Origin: Asterella californica
Taxonomy: Eukaryota; Streptophyta; Marchantiopsida; Marchantiales; Aytoniaceae
Length of the DNA: 64,000 nucleotides
Assembly (NCBI GenBank): GCA_036924285.1
Contig: JAYKYS010000004.1
Location: 17,764,001-17,828,000 of the forward strand
Direction of reading: 5' to 3'
Below are positions 9,817 through 23,200 of this stretch, piece by piece; positions within the stretch are counted from its first letter, which is position 1; every line of letters begins with the position of its first letter. The notes beneath the pieces were generated by a model. That model saw only the letters and a program-made list of their open reading frames with translations, ran no database searches and was not told where the DNA came from. Made by a program: the position numbers and the translations under genes.

Positions 9817-12800
9817 TCAAGAGGCCAGAGAAACTTCTGTTTTCCCAAGTCCGAAGACATTCGAGAATAACTTATCCGTCATGGAAGGCAGTACCATCGG
9901 CGATGGGGCCATGAAGTTAAGCAGCGGCTCTAACACGTTATACCTGTACGCAAATGTCATAACGACAATTAGGCTGAATTACTTTTATAGCAGCGTTTGA
10001 CAACAACGGAACCGTCTCCGATATCCCTCAATAAGTTTCAGTACCCCGGGGGGCTCAAGCCGAACCAAATCCAGCGTTCATCATCGTTCGACACACCTGA
10101 CTTTTCGACCTTTTGATGCTCGCCGATCAACGACTTTCCGATTCTTAGTACGTTTTTTCAAAGCAAAAAGGTCCCTGTCACCTGTTAAACAACCAAACAT
10201 GGCTTTCAGCTTCAGAACCCATAAAAGACGCTAGGCTTTGAACTTTATGCTGTGCACCATCATTTGTATACTCGGAACGGAGCCGCTTTATCCTCCTTAA
10301 TTTATTATTACATAAATTAAGGAGGAGAAAGCGAGCACGGAGGCCATGCCTAGCCGCCGTGCTCGCTTTCTCGGAAACTTCATTTACGCCTTCGCGGACT
10401 CTTGGTTTACGCATATCAATCACTCGATGTTGCGCCATGTTCAAGACTTCTTCAAATCTTAAATGTTCTCATACGAAATCTCCCTTCCTCCTGAGACTGC
10501 GGAATTGGTTTACCTTGGCCCAGTGGATCTGAATATTCTAAAAACTCATGAAGAAGGTTTTGGTAAAATTCCGAATCGTCAAAAGTCTCCGGGTTTCCTT
10601 CTTCTTCCTTCACCTATTTTGCATGAGTAAAACAAAGAGGTAAGATTTAGAATGCAGACACTGATGACAGACGAAACGCCGGTGTGAAACTTCGGCAAGC
10701 ACTAGGGCCAGAGTTACACAGCAAATAATACGCACCTCTTGATCTGGACTGCCCGGCTTCACAGCTCCATTCTCACAGGACTGCATATAGTCAAGAACCT
10801 CAGATGTAAGAATGTGTTAACAGATCTGCATGCACCATTGAAGCATAGAAGAACTCAGGAACCAGAAAAGTTAGCGATTACAGTACATGTTCAGGTAAAT
10901 CAACCAGAGAGAGATTGCTTAACCGGCTTACGAACTTACAAGCTCTCTTCAGAAGGGGAAAGGCACGTTATATGGAGAAGTCGGTAGCATAAGCGTCACT
11001 CCCTACTCCTTACATATAGTATAGCTGGTCTTTATAACTGAAACAATGACTTATCTCGTTGCACATACACTCATTTCTTGACTTGAGAGAGTTCCTTTGA
11101 TGAATTTCCTTCAGTCCTGAAAGATTATATTCCAAGCTTTGACTACCTATCATGGGATTTGCCAAAAGAAAAAATTTGTTCCTAAATTAACGTACCCCGC
11201 CAAGTATGCGCACACTTGAGCTTTTCATTCTCGTTCCACCGATCAAGCGAGAAGTATCCCTCATAGCTACTGCGATCTGTTGCGAGATACTCTGCTCCAC
11301 ACAGCCATGTCCCTCATCGTCAGGAGCCACAACTTCAGGAAAATGGAGTCAATTTAGTAGTTCATATCCAAGCACCAAATTTAGACCTAGTTGGGGGCCC
11401 TAACTTAACACGGAAGAGACTTTCACCTGGTTAAAAGCTCGAAGTTTTCCCTTGGAGACGACGCCTGTAGTCAGTTGAACTTTACGTTGCCATCTGTCCA
11501 AGGCATTGTCCCGGAACGGAGAAATTCTGACCAAACAGCGAAGAGATCAAAGTCAGCTTTTCATGTAGTTTCGGCGCTCGGAGAAGGCTGGGACAAAGGT
11601 ATGTACTGCTCACAACTGTGATAATAGCAGGTGAATCGAAATTTAAAATTTCAAGCTATTAGCAAAGCATCGGGGAGTGAGAAGAACCTAGAATGAAGTC
11701 TGTTCACAACCTCCCAGGCGTTATCTGCTCCGTCCGAGTCACCTTCTTCCTCAGAATCCCTTAATGCGTTCCTCTTCCCATTCCCTGCACCCCTCAAACA
11801 TTTGAGAACAAGTGGCTTAAACTCTTTTGTGCTCCGTACCCAGATCACTTAAACCAAAAAGGGTTCTACCATATGGGGCAGAAAAGAAAAGAGGATAGGA
11901 CAGATTGAACGACGTACCATTCGCTGTGCTTGCATAAACTTCGTCAATTCCACTGTTACTCTCTATCAAGGCCTGCTCCGGAAAGAAATGTGAGTCAGAT
12001 TTCCATACTCCTAGCTCGCCGGAAAGGTACGAAAGTAAGAACCTAACATCTACATTTTCTTAAACATGATCTCATACACAAAGCTTCCATTGACTTCCAC
12101 CCTAATAATGAACAAAGCTGACCGGCAGGGGACAGAGAGTTTGGCAAAAAGGGCTTTTTCTGGTGTTGATATTGTCTTTGAAGGATGAAGACTTACCGTC
12201 TCCAAGTTTACGAGGCAATTCAAACTCAGAGCAGCTGAAGTGGCCAGTCTGGAGTATGCCTCGTTGATCTCGGCATTTTCACTGAGCGCAGCTTTAGCTT
12301 GTTTCTGAGAAACAGAAAACACAACTTCCAGTAAATATCACACGCTGCTCAATGGATAATACGAGGACAGGTCCATAAACTAACATAATCAAACTGTGCG
12401 TCACTTGGTGAAGCTTATGAGCCCCCTCGCTTGACAGTCAACATGTTCTACCTTATTCAAATGAAGGACTTTCAAATACCTTTGGCAGTCGGTTTGCCCC
12501 AGACAGTATTTTCTGAAGAGATATTCGAATTTCCAAGGCTCTGTCCCAGACGGCCTGCAAGAAGGACAACGGTCTTTAGTGGTGAAGAAGAAAAGACCTA
12601 GATTCTACCAACCTGCTGCCAGGACGACTTATGAAGACGGTAGTATCGATACACACTCGCACCTTCTGATTTTGCACTGCCTGTCCTTTAAGGTAGTTGT
12701 CGTCTTCTTCTCCCTTCAAGGTTTCTCGTACTTCTCTGTTTAAAGTAAACAACCAACTCAGGGCAAAATACACAGCGAAACATATGAACTTTGATAACCT

Positions 12801-13913
12801 CTTTCATTGACCCCGGAGGACAATGGGTGAGCATATGTTCATACGTCGAGAATTGCAGATTTTATCAAGGACCACACTCTAGTACTGAGGTAACCCGCAA
12901 GTAACCCGGCCAAGTATTAGAACTGGTACACAGAAAGAGAAAAGAATGTGGTAGCAGGACATCCACAGTAGGTAGGTCACATAACCAAACAGTTGTGGTT
13001 GGAACTCTTGGAAACAACAATGCGGCGTCTGAAGGTAAACCAGAAATAAACTGTCCATCTTACAGGAAAACTGTTTCCGAGGATGAGAACGGCATACGAC
13101 ATGATACGTTCATAAGTAGGCTCAGCTTACTGTAGTAAACATTTGACGCACTAATAACAGTCAATTATATCCCAATTACCAAAAGAGATCAATCGGCTTT
13201 AGAGAATCAGCTGTGTGAACACTCCTAGTCCCAAATCTGTCGAGTAACAACTGTCAATTTGAGTGGATTAGCAAGTTCCCGACAAAGTTGAGAGGCTGAT
13301 AGGCTTTTAAAAGTTCGTCATAAAATTCATATGTCCAGATCATGTTTAGCACACCAAAGCGTACAAGTGGGTACGGCACCTTACACTTCTTGTTTACGAA
13401 GCTTCTCATACTCTTGACGTAAGGCCTCCAGTTCATCATCCTGCCCTGAACTCATTCGCCAATGCTTCTGCAACCGTAAAAGTGTAATCAGAGTCGCAAA
13501 TCTTACAAAATTAACGGCAGAAAACAGAACTAAGAAAACGTTAAAAAAATACAAACCAGAGCGTTATCATCTTCATCAGAGCTGCCCTCGGTATAAAGAG
13601 CTTCTAACTTAGCATCGAGCCTCTTTCTTCCCACGTTATCATCCTCGTCTTCGTCATCACTCTCCTCGGCGCCTACTGCATCCTTCCGGTTGCTTCGTTT
13701 TCCAGCATACTCAGGTCCCATATCAATGTCAGGACGCATTCGCAGGCGTCCGGAATCCTCCATGCCTTGGTCATCGTCGCTACGCCTAAGGAGCTCCTCG
13801 TCCGAATCGAGCTCCTCATGACTGTCCTCGTCCTCCATCATGGAATCGCTCAAGTCTCCTCCACTCAGCGAATTCTTTCTTGAGCCTTTCTTGGTCCCCA
13901 CAAACTTCCCCAT
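9817..13913 (-). CDS. AATF: AATF/BFR2 (TRAUB domain) ribosome-biogenesis factor
   Basis: Thirteen exons join in one frame: complement of 13557-13913, 13385-13467, 12663-12735, 12480-12554, 12197-12304, 11918-11972, 11688-11784, 11427-11526, 11196-11291, 10736-10798, 10514-10613, 10097-10181, 9817-9943, giving 472 residues. AATF is nucleolar and acts in 40S subunit processing (yeast Bfr2). The N-terminal exon is highly acidic and carries MGPEYAGKRSNRKDA, like the conserved 'Y.GK..SRK' box. The middle has GQAVQNQKAVWDRALEIRI, then RLHSR joined to ISPFRDNALDRWQRK and TTGVVSKGKLRAFNQ. The C-terminal TRAUB part has FDDSEFYQNLLHEFLE, VVDRRASKGRKVR and LLNFMAPSP, ending FSNVFGLGKTEVSLAS. Length and order fit plant AATF. 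The exon-2 donor (GT before GTAAGG) was chosen because it alone keeps frame. Intron 11 contains two perfect hairpins. The upstream flank resembles that of the Ubl-LRR gene in inverted orientation. Confidence 0.93.
10291..10372. repeat. Two adjacent perfect hairpins in AATF intron 11
   Basis: Hairpin one pairs TCCTCCTTAATTTAT (10291-10305) with 10312-10326 over a 6-nt loop. Hairpin two pairs GAGAAAGCGAGCACGG (10325-10340) with 10357-10372 over a 16-nt loop, which itself contains AGGCCATGCCT. The stems abut with two bases shared. Both lie between exons 11 and 12. Confidence 0.92.
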
Positions 13914-13954
13914 TGCTGCGACTACACCTGCAAAGCAGAAAACTCAATTCGCTC

Positions 13955-14180
13955 GTGCTCAAATCAATAATCTCTCCCTCCCCTTCGAAGCGCCGTGTAT
14001 CAACTACTAACGCACACACATCACCAGAAAGACGGACAGGCGGCTTCGTTTCAAGAGTGATTTGCGTATTTCGACTCATTCATTCATCGGTTGATCGACA
14101 TATTTGGATTTCGCTTGGAACGAACGGCGTTAGCCGCTTCGGTCGCCTTTTCTTCCTTTGTGTTCTCATTCACTCTCTGG
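13955..14180 (-). promoter_or_regulatory. AATF upstream flank, homologous to the Ubl-LRR upstream flank
   Basis: About 200 bp immediately upstream of the AATF start matches, in reverse-complement orientation, about 170 bp at 20050-20225. Shared blocks include GCGCCGTGTATCAAC, ACGCACACACA, CAGAAAGA and CTTGGAACGAACGGCGT. The match runs with gene-proximal ends outward on both sides. It presumably contains promoter or 5' UTR sequence, because it sits within 50-270 bp of the start codon. I saw no classical TATA box. Confidence 0.65.
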
Positions 14181-14280
14181 CGGATGTTAGTTTACAGTCG
14201 TCCCTCTCTAAGTGCACTCTCGGAATGTGCAAACCCTCGATAGCTGAGACGGCGCAAGCCACTACGTAAAATAGAAACAT

Positions 14281-17200
14281 GGTCGACCGTGGAAATGCAA
14301 TCGTGCACTTATGGACGGAGGCACTGAGGCAGTAACCAAGTTCGCTACAGACAAACCTTTAATTGCAACCTCTGCTCTACATCAATGTATATATATATAT
14401 ACTTCACCTCACCAGAGGGAAATATGCAAAGCAGTAAAACATTTGGCTAAAAGTTTCTTCCTGAAAGGGTTGGGATATTCTTTAAAATACATTAAACAAG
14501 GCGCTATGCATGTAATTAAATTGAGAGGGCTCTGCGTTTGCAGTGCTTCACGAGTCTTTGCAAGTGAAATCTATGAAAATTTAATCTAGATACGTGGATG
14601 AGTTTACAAAATATGATGATTGATGAGATATCTTTGAGAGCAATGATAAGATTATCATTGAAAGAAAACTTATCTAAAACTTGTAGAAGTTCTAATGAGC
14701 ATCTTGGGATAGTATGAAGATTTTATTAATTTTATATCGCTGTAGTATAGAATATATAAGAAATGAATAGAATTATATGAATCTTGATGTCTTCTTCTAA
14801 GGCAATGATGAATCGTAACTGCAATACAAATATTTGTAATATTATGGATTTAGAATGAGCATCTTCATATCATGTTGATAACACTTATAATCGCACATAT
14901 AATTTAGATTTTCTTTAAGTTATATTGAGAGACATAAGCTGGTGTTGGCTTTCAGTTTGTATAAGATGTGATTATTGCAAGAAAATACAAAATTAACTTG
15001 TGTCTTAAATGTTGAAAATCTCTTGAATCGGCATGTGAACATCATTTAAATGACAAGAGTGATGAATGTATGAAGAAAAAGAGACTGATTTGTTTGTTCA
15101 GATAGATGAGAATATATTAACATGTGATGGTCTTTTACAAAAATAATATGATCATGATATGTCTTATAAGCATGTAAGAATGAAGAGATATTGTTGTATT
15201 GAAGAACTTAGTCCATATTAGATCTAGATGTGATCTGTATTTTGTTGGTGATTTCTTGAAAATAAAGAAAATATAATAATGCACGAAAGATGAGAAAGAT
15301 GTGATTTCATTATTGTTAGTTTTTAGGAGATTAATATTGAAAAGAGTTCTAACATTGATGTCCGCATCAATCTCAAAAGAAGGAGAGAACTTGAGCTTAT
15401 TTCGACAACAAACTTTTTTACTGACTCGTGGATTATCTCGATGTCTCAACCGTCAACAACACTCTCATCTTCGCAACATTCTCATCGTCGAGAATGCAAG
15501 CATGCACTCAGAAGAACAAGTGTCATACACATTGTTCATTTCCAATCGTAATTTCTGATTCTACTAGTTCATTGTCTTCTTGTTGACCGATTTCTGTATG
15601 CATGTGTATCTCTCAACATGATATAAACTTCTTCTCTCACATCTTCAACATCGATATTTTTCTTGCATAAGATAGTTATTCACAGTTTGTACATAAAGAA
15701 TAAGTAAAAAAGCCCTGAAACCGACAGGAGGACAGTCTTTGTTAGTAGGATCCTCAAAGATTTCATGTGAGGCTGCGCACCTCCGTAAGGAGTGGATAAA
15801 TCTGGGCTTACCATGGTACATTAATAAACAAAGAGGAGTTGGTAAATGAAAAATACAAGTTTCCTATATGAATATGAATCAATTGACCAACGAATCAAAA
15901 CCCCACCAATAACTTATATTGCTCCGCGATGCGTCGGCCGCCGTTCTTTTATAGACGTGGTGTTGGCGGTGGAAACCTAGTACTTGAGAAGCACGCATGC
16001 TGGTGTGCTACTTGCCTGTCGAGGTGAAAAGACGACAAGGTCTAGATTGGCCCAGAGACTTTAGGTCAAATTCATTTTTGGATTACTTTCTTTGGTGTGA
16101 ATTTGACTTTCTTTCCTATGCATTTCCTAGGACCTCCTTCGGTGTCTTTACAAACTCGGATATAGTAAATCAATTCTTTCATGAAATAATAATACACAAA
16201 AGTTTTTTTTGAACTTAAAATGCTAAAGCTTAAAATTGCAAATATTAATATTTATCCCCGGACAATGTAAAAATCATGTGTGGAGGCACGTCACGTTCTA
16301 GATAATGGGTCGGACTTCCTGACGCAAACCTGCCCTAACCCATACTTGTAAAGTTTCCCAGCCCAATAAACCTGGATAACCGAATTTGGAGTAGCCATTG
16401 GACTCAATAGCTCTTGTTCATAGTGCGTTATGAGAATGACGGATATTTGGTCTAAGTAACCTTTGACTCTTTGCACTCTCTTGAAATGAACACCATATTC
16501 CTCAATGTAGTCTACTACCTACGTCCACCATGTGAACGATTTCGGTTCTAGCGAAAAAAAATTATTCTTCCACATTTTCTTATTTTTTTAGTCTAGTGAA
16601 ATTCTCAAAATCTTCAATAAGCTATGCACAAACTTATAGCAATAATATATCTTAGTCGTTGTTCGATTATTTTTTATAATGAAGTCAAAATATTTTATCT
16701 CAACATTTATGGTTTAATTCATGTATAATATTTCAAATGTAAACTGGAAACATGAAGGTTGGGAGTGCACAACATTAGTAAAATTTAGATGTAGAGAAAT
16801 AAATACAAAATCTTGACATCAAGTTTTATTTTAAATGATGCAAATTGCTACTTCATGTTTATTTTTACTTCATGTTTGTTTAAGATAGTATTTTTCTGAT
16901 TTCTTTTAGAAAAAAATTAACCTAATTGTAATCAATCGAGATAATGAAATTATCTCCAATTGGTTTGCTTGTCATGCTTTCATCTTCATCATAGAAGTGT
17001 GTTTTGTATGCATATTATTCAATGCAGTAAATCCAAAAAATATGTTAATCATACTAATAACTCACAGATTATTTCTATCAAGAGAAACGAGAGACCAATA
17101 AGCACTTTCATTTGACAACAAGGATGCATATTATTCACCTCTTGGTTCATATAAAAACAAAAATTTATATATATAAAATTTAAAATTTATTTTAATTTCA

Positions 17201-19990
17201 CTTTGATTTGTTGTGAATAGTCACATCTTTTTCTTTGGAGAGTCTTTCATACGTTCACAATGCTTAAAGGTTTTCTTAGTCTTCCTCATTCTCAAAATGC
17301 AAAGTGATCTTTTGACCTTTCATCTGTATTATAACTCATATGTTGTTTTCAAGCATTGTCTCTAATTGTTGTTGTTTTTTTAGTGAAAGAATTTTTATTA
17401 CACTTGGTAGATGGTACAAGACCTGATGATAGAATCGAATGATAGATGATAAACATAACATGTTTGAGTCAACATCCTGAAAGCACATAGAAGCTCGAAG
17501 ACATGGACAAGCTTGAGAATCCTACTTGTGTTTGAGTTAATAGATTCCACTATCATGAGACTAGAGAGGCACACATATCAATCGAGGAGTAAGCATCACA
17601 GTATTATCCAATGTGCAACCGACCGAGTAGTTTTGCTGGACGAGGAACCTACATTGGAATTTCCATGAACCCAGTAAAGCAAAGTATCTCCGCTCAAGAG
17701 TTGGTTGGTTCCATTCATCGAGAACATTTGAGTCTAATGATTGGAACATTATTCTATGGCAAAAAACACAAATCCACCTTGTTAAGAAAACAAAACGTGA
17801 TTCTAATGATTTTAGGCCACGAGATTGAAAACAACACATAAAAATCAAATTAAAAAGCTTTATACATAAGTGCACATTAAATTAGTAAAACATCAACAAA
17901 GACATTTTGCTTGATAAAACATCTGGGCTTGAGGTCCTACAAACTGCCATGGTTAGAGCTCTACACATGAGTCTAATGCATTTCAGTTCTATGTAGTCAT
18001 TTACAATCGACAGAAAGAATGTGAACTTTCGAAGTGATCTTGTCAAGGTCAGATCCAATGTGATGATCAAAGAAGAGATTTAGTCAATCACATTTGCCAC
18101 TTGGTAAAGCTAAAATAACAACAGACAAGACATAAACATCAGTCACTAAACAACTCAACCGCATAAGAACTACATGAATAATATAATGAAAATATAAGCT
18201 ATTGCATTTGACTGATGCAAATGCTATAAATTTTGTGACTCCATATGTATCTTTCTACATCAAAGATGTACTTCGTCAAAATGGTTGAGAAAGAAGCACT
18301 ACGTGTCGTGGATAACCTCGACTTATGCAACATTGAGGGCTTGGAATGCTTTATTCTGTTCCCAAAGTCTGGAATTTTTGAGGAATTACAATTAACCACA
18401 TTCACATTCACAACATTTTGTTCCGTGGACTCATAACATCAGTTAATCTACAAACAAAAAAATCACAAAATATCAAAACATTTACATATGTTGAATATTG
18501 AACCCACATAGTCTACTACATCGAGCAAATTGCAATCTAGGAATGCATCGGCTTGTCTTCACTCCATCAATGAAAAGACACTATAAATCAAAACTCACCT
18601 AATATGGCTTTTGAAATCACACTAAGAATTTATATTCGTGTAAACCTTCAATGAATACACAAGTTGTAAATCTTGCACACTCACAATCAGTATCCAAATG
18701 TTTCTCAATGTCTTTATATGGAAATGATTGTACGACTGATACAAACATTCTAAGTTCTCAAATGTACGCGAGATTTTATTTCAACACCATCTTGAAGACC
18801 GATGGAGATTTTGTTAGCATAATATCAAGAAGAGATGAGAGAAATACCTCATCCAAAATTATGAGGATGCTTTATGCTACTGAATATATTTCGTAAATAA
18901 TGTAAATCTCATTGTTAGAAGAGAAACAATGTTACCAAACCTACACTAGACATGAGGTAAAGAATAATCTAAGATCAACAATTAGAAATGATCATTATAA
19001 AAGTATCCACTCTATATAATCACAATCGCGTTATAATCACATTTATCTTGAGAAAAGATCATGTTTTTTGTAAATGTCTCTCACTATCATGCAATATATA
19101 AATACACTTTCACGGAAAAATGTGATTATGTGATGATAACAAAATAGCTTTTTATATATTCATAACAGAAGATTTTTATCACCTAGTATAGTTAGAATAA
19201 ATTTTTACTATTGTAAGTTTTTGTTATTGAAAAAAATTAAGATTTACTTTAAAATTATAATATATAATCAATTATAGTCACAAAATATTTATCACTTAGT
19301 ACACTTACAATAATCCATTCTTTTGTTTAGCTTTTGTTCTTGAAACAAATCAACTTTGCATTATTATTATAAGTTCATAATAAAAAATCATTATAGTCAC
19401 CAAATATAGGGTCACCAAGTGAGTGATTATAACGAGGTTTGAATATGCATGCTCGATCAACTTCGGGGAATTTTTGTTCGTTTATTGTTATCATGAAAAT
19501 ATATAAATGTTAAATAATAAATATATACTAAATAAATGTAAAGATTAAAAAATCCATAAATATTATTTGTTAACCCATGCTTGGAATCACGAGGAGAGAA
19601 AAAAAACCCATAAATATGGAGTCTGTTCTCGCGCTTCAAAAAATACAAGACCGAGAAATTATACTCATAAACACGTTACTTTACTGAGGTGTTTAGATTA
19701 ATACCTAACCCTTACTGCAGGAAGGATTAGATATTAATTTAAACGACTATGCATTTCCCCTCTTCCGAACTCGGAAGAGGGTGAATATGCAGGCTCATTC
19801 ATTCATCCAATATGACTATACCTGGTTTTGAAAGAAACAAACTCACGAGAGAATCCAAGAGTGAGGTCTCCAGTGAGCTCCATTTCGTACACCACCTAAA
19901 CCACGTCGACGCTCCTAAGACTCGAGACGTTACTACGCTTGACTTCAGATTAAGTCAAGCTTACTGATAATAATAAATTCGAAAACATCC
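14281..19990. other. AT-rich desert, probably decayed mobile DNA
   Basis: About 5.7 kb of AT-rich sequence separates the two inverted upstream flanks. Open frames are short, lie on both strands, and show no domain I recognise. A few stretches (for example 15300-15500 and 17600-17850) have somewhat longer frames and could be transposon relics, but I cannot place them in a family. No tRNA, rRNA or conserved exon was seen. Confidence 0.45.
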
Positions 19991-20049
19991 GCAAGCGGCG
20001 CGTGCAAGCGCAGGCGGGTCACGGGTGGTAGACAGTCAATGAAGGACTA

Positions 20050-20224
20050 AAAGGAAGGAACGGAAAAGCAAGCGAAGAGGCTGACGCCGTTCGTTCCAAG
20101 CGGAATCCAAATCTGCGGATCGATCGATGAATAAATGAATCGAAACACGCAGACACTGTTGAATTCGGAGCCATCTTTTCATCTTTCTGGTGGTGTGTGT
20201 GCGTTGGTTGATACACGGCGCTTT

Positions 20225-20225
<1 letters not shown>
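20050..20225 (+). promoter_or_regulatory. Ubl-LRR upstream flank, inverted homologue of the AATF flank
   Basis: Reverse-complement match of 13955-14180 (see that entry). Read in the gene's direction, both copies encode similar hypothetical frames (MNRNTQ.. here, MSRNTQ.. upstream of AATF) that share LSGGVCALV and DTRRF-like segments. This could be a shared leader ORF or simply shared DNA. The GA microsatellite follows directly. Confidence 0.65.

Positions 20226-20227
<2 letters not shown>

Positions 20228-20262
<35 letters not shown>
20228..20262. repeat. (GA)n microsatellite in the presumed 5' UTR
   Basis: About seventeen uninterrupted AG/GA dinucleotides end 38 bp before the chosen start codon of the Ubl-LRR gene. 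GA/CT tracts near transcription starts are common in plants and may bind GAGA-type factors. Confidence 0.9.
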
Positions 20263-20265
<3 letters not shown>

Positions 20266-20299
20266 TTTGATTCTTGACTTGATTGATCCGTTGAGGAGC

Positions 20300-23200
20300 A
20301 TGGAAGATGGACCCTCGAAGGACAAGAGCGAAATTTCGCTGTCGGTGAAATCTGGTGCACAGACTTATACCATCTCGGTGCGCAGTGATGCCACCGTGAA
20401 GGACCTGATGGGGCGTTTGCAGGAACTGACCAACATCCTGCCTCGTGGCCAGAAGATTATTTACAAAGGTGCGCCGAGCCAACTTCAATCCACTGCTGTT
20501 CGATCCAATCTATCTCCTCTGTGGCACTTGCAGTCCAAAGAAATTTCGTTAGCTTCTTGAGAAGTAGGTAATGAAGTTGATGATTGGCGTTGTGCGGTTT
20601 CCATGCCAGTCGATTTTCTACCTACTTCAGATTCTTTGGATCAGTGAAAGAATGATGCTGGAGCTATTCGGTTTAGAGTGAAGACTAAAGCACTAGATTT
20701 TTGTTCTGACGCGTCCTTTTAAGTGTGTTACATGGATTCCTAAGTTATTGACTTCTGAACTTCTGGCTTTATGCCATACTCCTCACCACCCATCAGCTGA
20801 CTAGGAACTTCTCCAGCACGCTCGGTCATCGAGAATAACCAGAAATGACGTAAAAGTATAAGATTAAGCCATGAACAATTGACTTGTGTTGCTTATTTTC
20901 AGGAAAAGTGTTGGACCCCGAAACGACACTAGTAGGAGCGAAAGTTACAAATGGGGCTAAGCTTATGCTTATGGCGTCCGAGGGAGTTCACCAAGGGGTA
21001 AGATCTTTCAGCCCTCATCTCAGCCTTGCTCCACTGTCTACACATGTTTAGAGATGTCATTCCTATGAAGGTAATGACGGAACTTCAAGCAAACCACGTA
21101 AGTTTGCAGAAACACACATGTATCAGGTCTAGTTCGCACTGATTCTCCGGATAAAGGTTTGACAATCTCTTTAGTTTCTACTGTAAGTGAGTCTAAAAGA
21201 CGGATCTCTATATGTAACAGGGCTCACCATCTTCTACCAAGTCAGCAAAAGCTCTGTTGCAGAGTAAATTCAAGTCTGTTCTTGGCTCTCTTCATGTTCC
21301 CAAGGTGGGGAAGACTATCGAGAAGGGTCGAATCGGGAACTGGCAAGCTACAGGAATTGTTTCTTTACGCGAAAGTCATATTCAGGTAGCTAAATTTTGC
21401 GTAAGACATAATTTCACTCCTATAACTCTGAGTTCTGTGACTTAAAACTCTAGCGTTCATGGGAGTCCACTCAGTCTTATTTAGCACGGTTTCACTATCC
21501 TCTTCCACGTTCCCTATTCACTTTCCTATCGAAACTCTAATGTGAGACTCCTGCATTTCAGGTCAGCTTGATTATGACAAAATTAGCAGCGCCAACTTTT
21601 ACCTGTGACCTCTTTCAGTATAAGATAACGTATGCCACACCTTGGTTGTTTCTTAATTTCACCACTATTGTCAAATTGACGGGAATCCACGAGTCTCTTC
21701 CGCACCTGCAATTCTCTTTTACCTCACCCCTGAAGCCCTTCATCACTTTTACATGGTTGAATCTAAATTAGCTATGTATGTTCAGGCTGTGCTTTCTTTC
21801 TTCTTCGTGGGTTTCTATTCTTCTGTTCTATCTTTTGCTTACAAAGTTAGCTCTAGTCTCCTCATGTTGGGAAAGAGGAAGGTCCAAAGGGCTTCATATT
21901 TATTCTTCTGCCTCAATCAACTCAAGTGTTATGCATGTCTAAAATCTTTTCTTTATGGGTGTATTTGGTTCATATTTCTGACGTTTAATGGTTTTTCTGG
22001 CAAGCCATGGAGGGTTCCGTAAACTTGTCAAAGAGTTCTTTGTTACTCGAATCACTTGTAATGCGTCCACGTTGCTGATGCTTGAAAGTCATGCTGATGA
22101 TGGTTTGTGTACACTGAAGGGTAGACAGTTCCTAAAGATGTGTGGGCGATGGGAGCTTCTGTGCGGATATTAGACCTTAGCTTGAACAGCATTAAAGCGA
22201 TTCCAGCTGAAATTGCATCCCTCACAAATTTACAGGTACGTTCTTTCTTTCAGTCTTCGTGATTCGATATTGTGCTTTGGAAGAGATTATGTACAAATAT
22301 AAAATACGGTACTTGCTACACTTTCATATATGTGCTCCACTCGCATCCTCCTGTGAGACGATCCTCACTTTTCCTATTTATGAGTTACTTAAAGGTAACA
22401 TCTCGTATCGATTAGACCGGTTTGATTGCTTTGGGACTTCCGTATGGTTCATACTTCTTCCACTTCATGCTGCAGAGGTTGCGGCTTAGCACCAACGGGC
22501 TTACAGATAGCAGCATATCATGGCAGAGTCTTTGTTCGTTGAAAGCACTTAGCATCTTGGCCCTCGATCGTAACAAGTAAGTTCCATTCCTGAGCTGAAT
22601 TTTGTCTAAGCCCTCTATATTTGATGCGCACGTATGAATTTATGCTTGATGCACACATTCGGGCCCTATTTGCTGTTTGCTACTTGCTATGTACTTGGGT
22701 GGGTTACTTGCGGGTTACCTATGTACTAGTAGAGTGGTCCTTGATAAAATCTGCCGTTCTGGACGTATGAATATATGTTTGATGGGTCATCTTGTTGACT
22801 GATCTGATGGTGTCTGGATCATATAGTTGTCTGGATCATACCTTCTCACCTGGTTACTTCATCGTGCAGGCTTACTTCTTTGCCAGCAGAAATTGGTCAG
22901 CTGAGATCTCTAAAGCAATTAAGCGTTTCTCATAACCAAGTACAAAATGTTCCAGAAGAGATTTGCAACTGTGCTCAGCTGGAAAAGCTTGACGTTAGTC
23001 ACAATCAGTAAGTTTTCCATGGTTTGAGGATACTACTTTGGACTCCTGGGCAGCATGTACTACATCATTACCAGCAAAACACACAAGTGTCAACACCCAC
23101 TGTGGTTTTACAAGATTGTACTATATTACTCATGGTTGGACTTTGAATGAGGTGTCAGTGTAAGACTTTGACGTAATTTTTGCAGGATAAAAGTGATGCC

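Noticed and set aside
14281..19990. A gene or copia element in the AT-rich desert
   Set aside because: Several 60-100 codon frames exist on both strands, but no motif, splice chain or LTR pair could be supported.
20019..20488. Minus-strand frames of 113 and 150 codons with a poly-Ser/Leu run
   Set aside because: They are reverse translations of the GA microsatellite and the Ubl exon.
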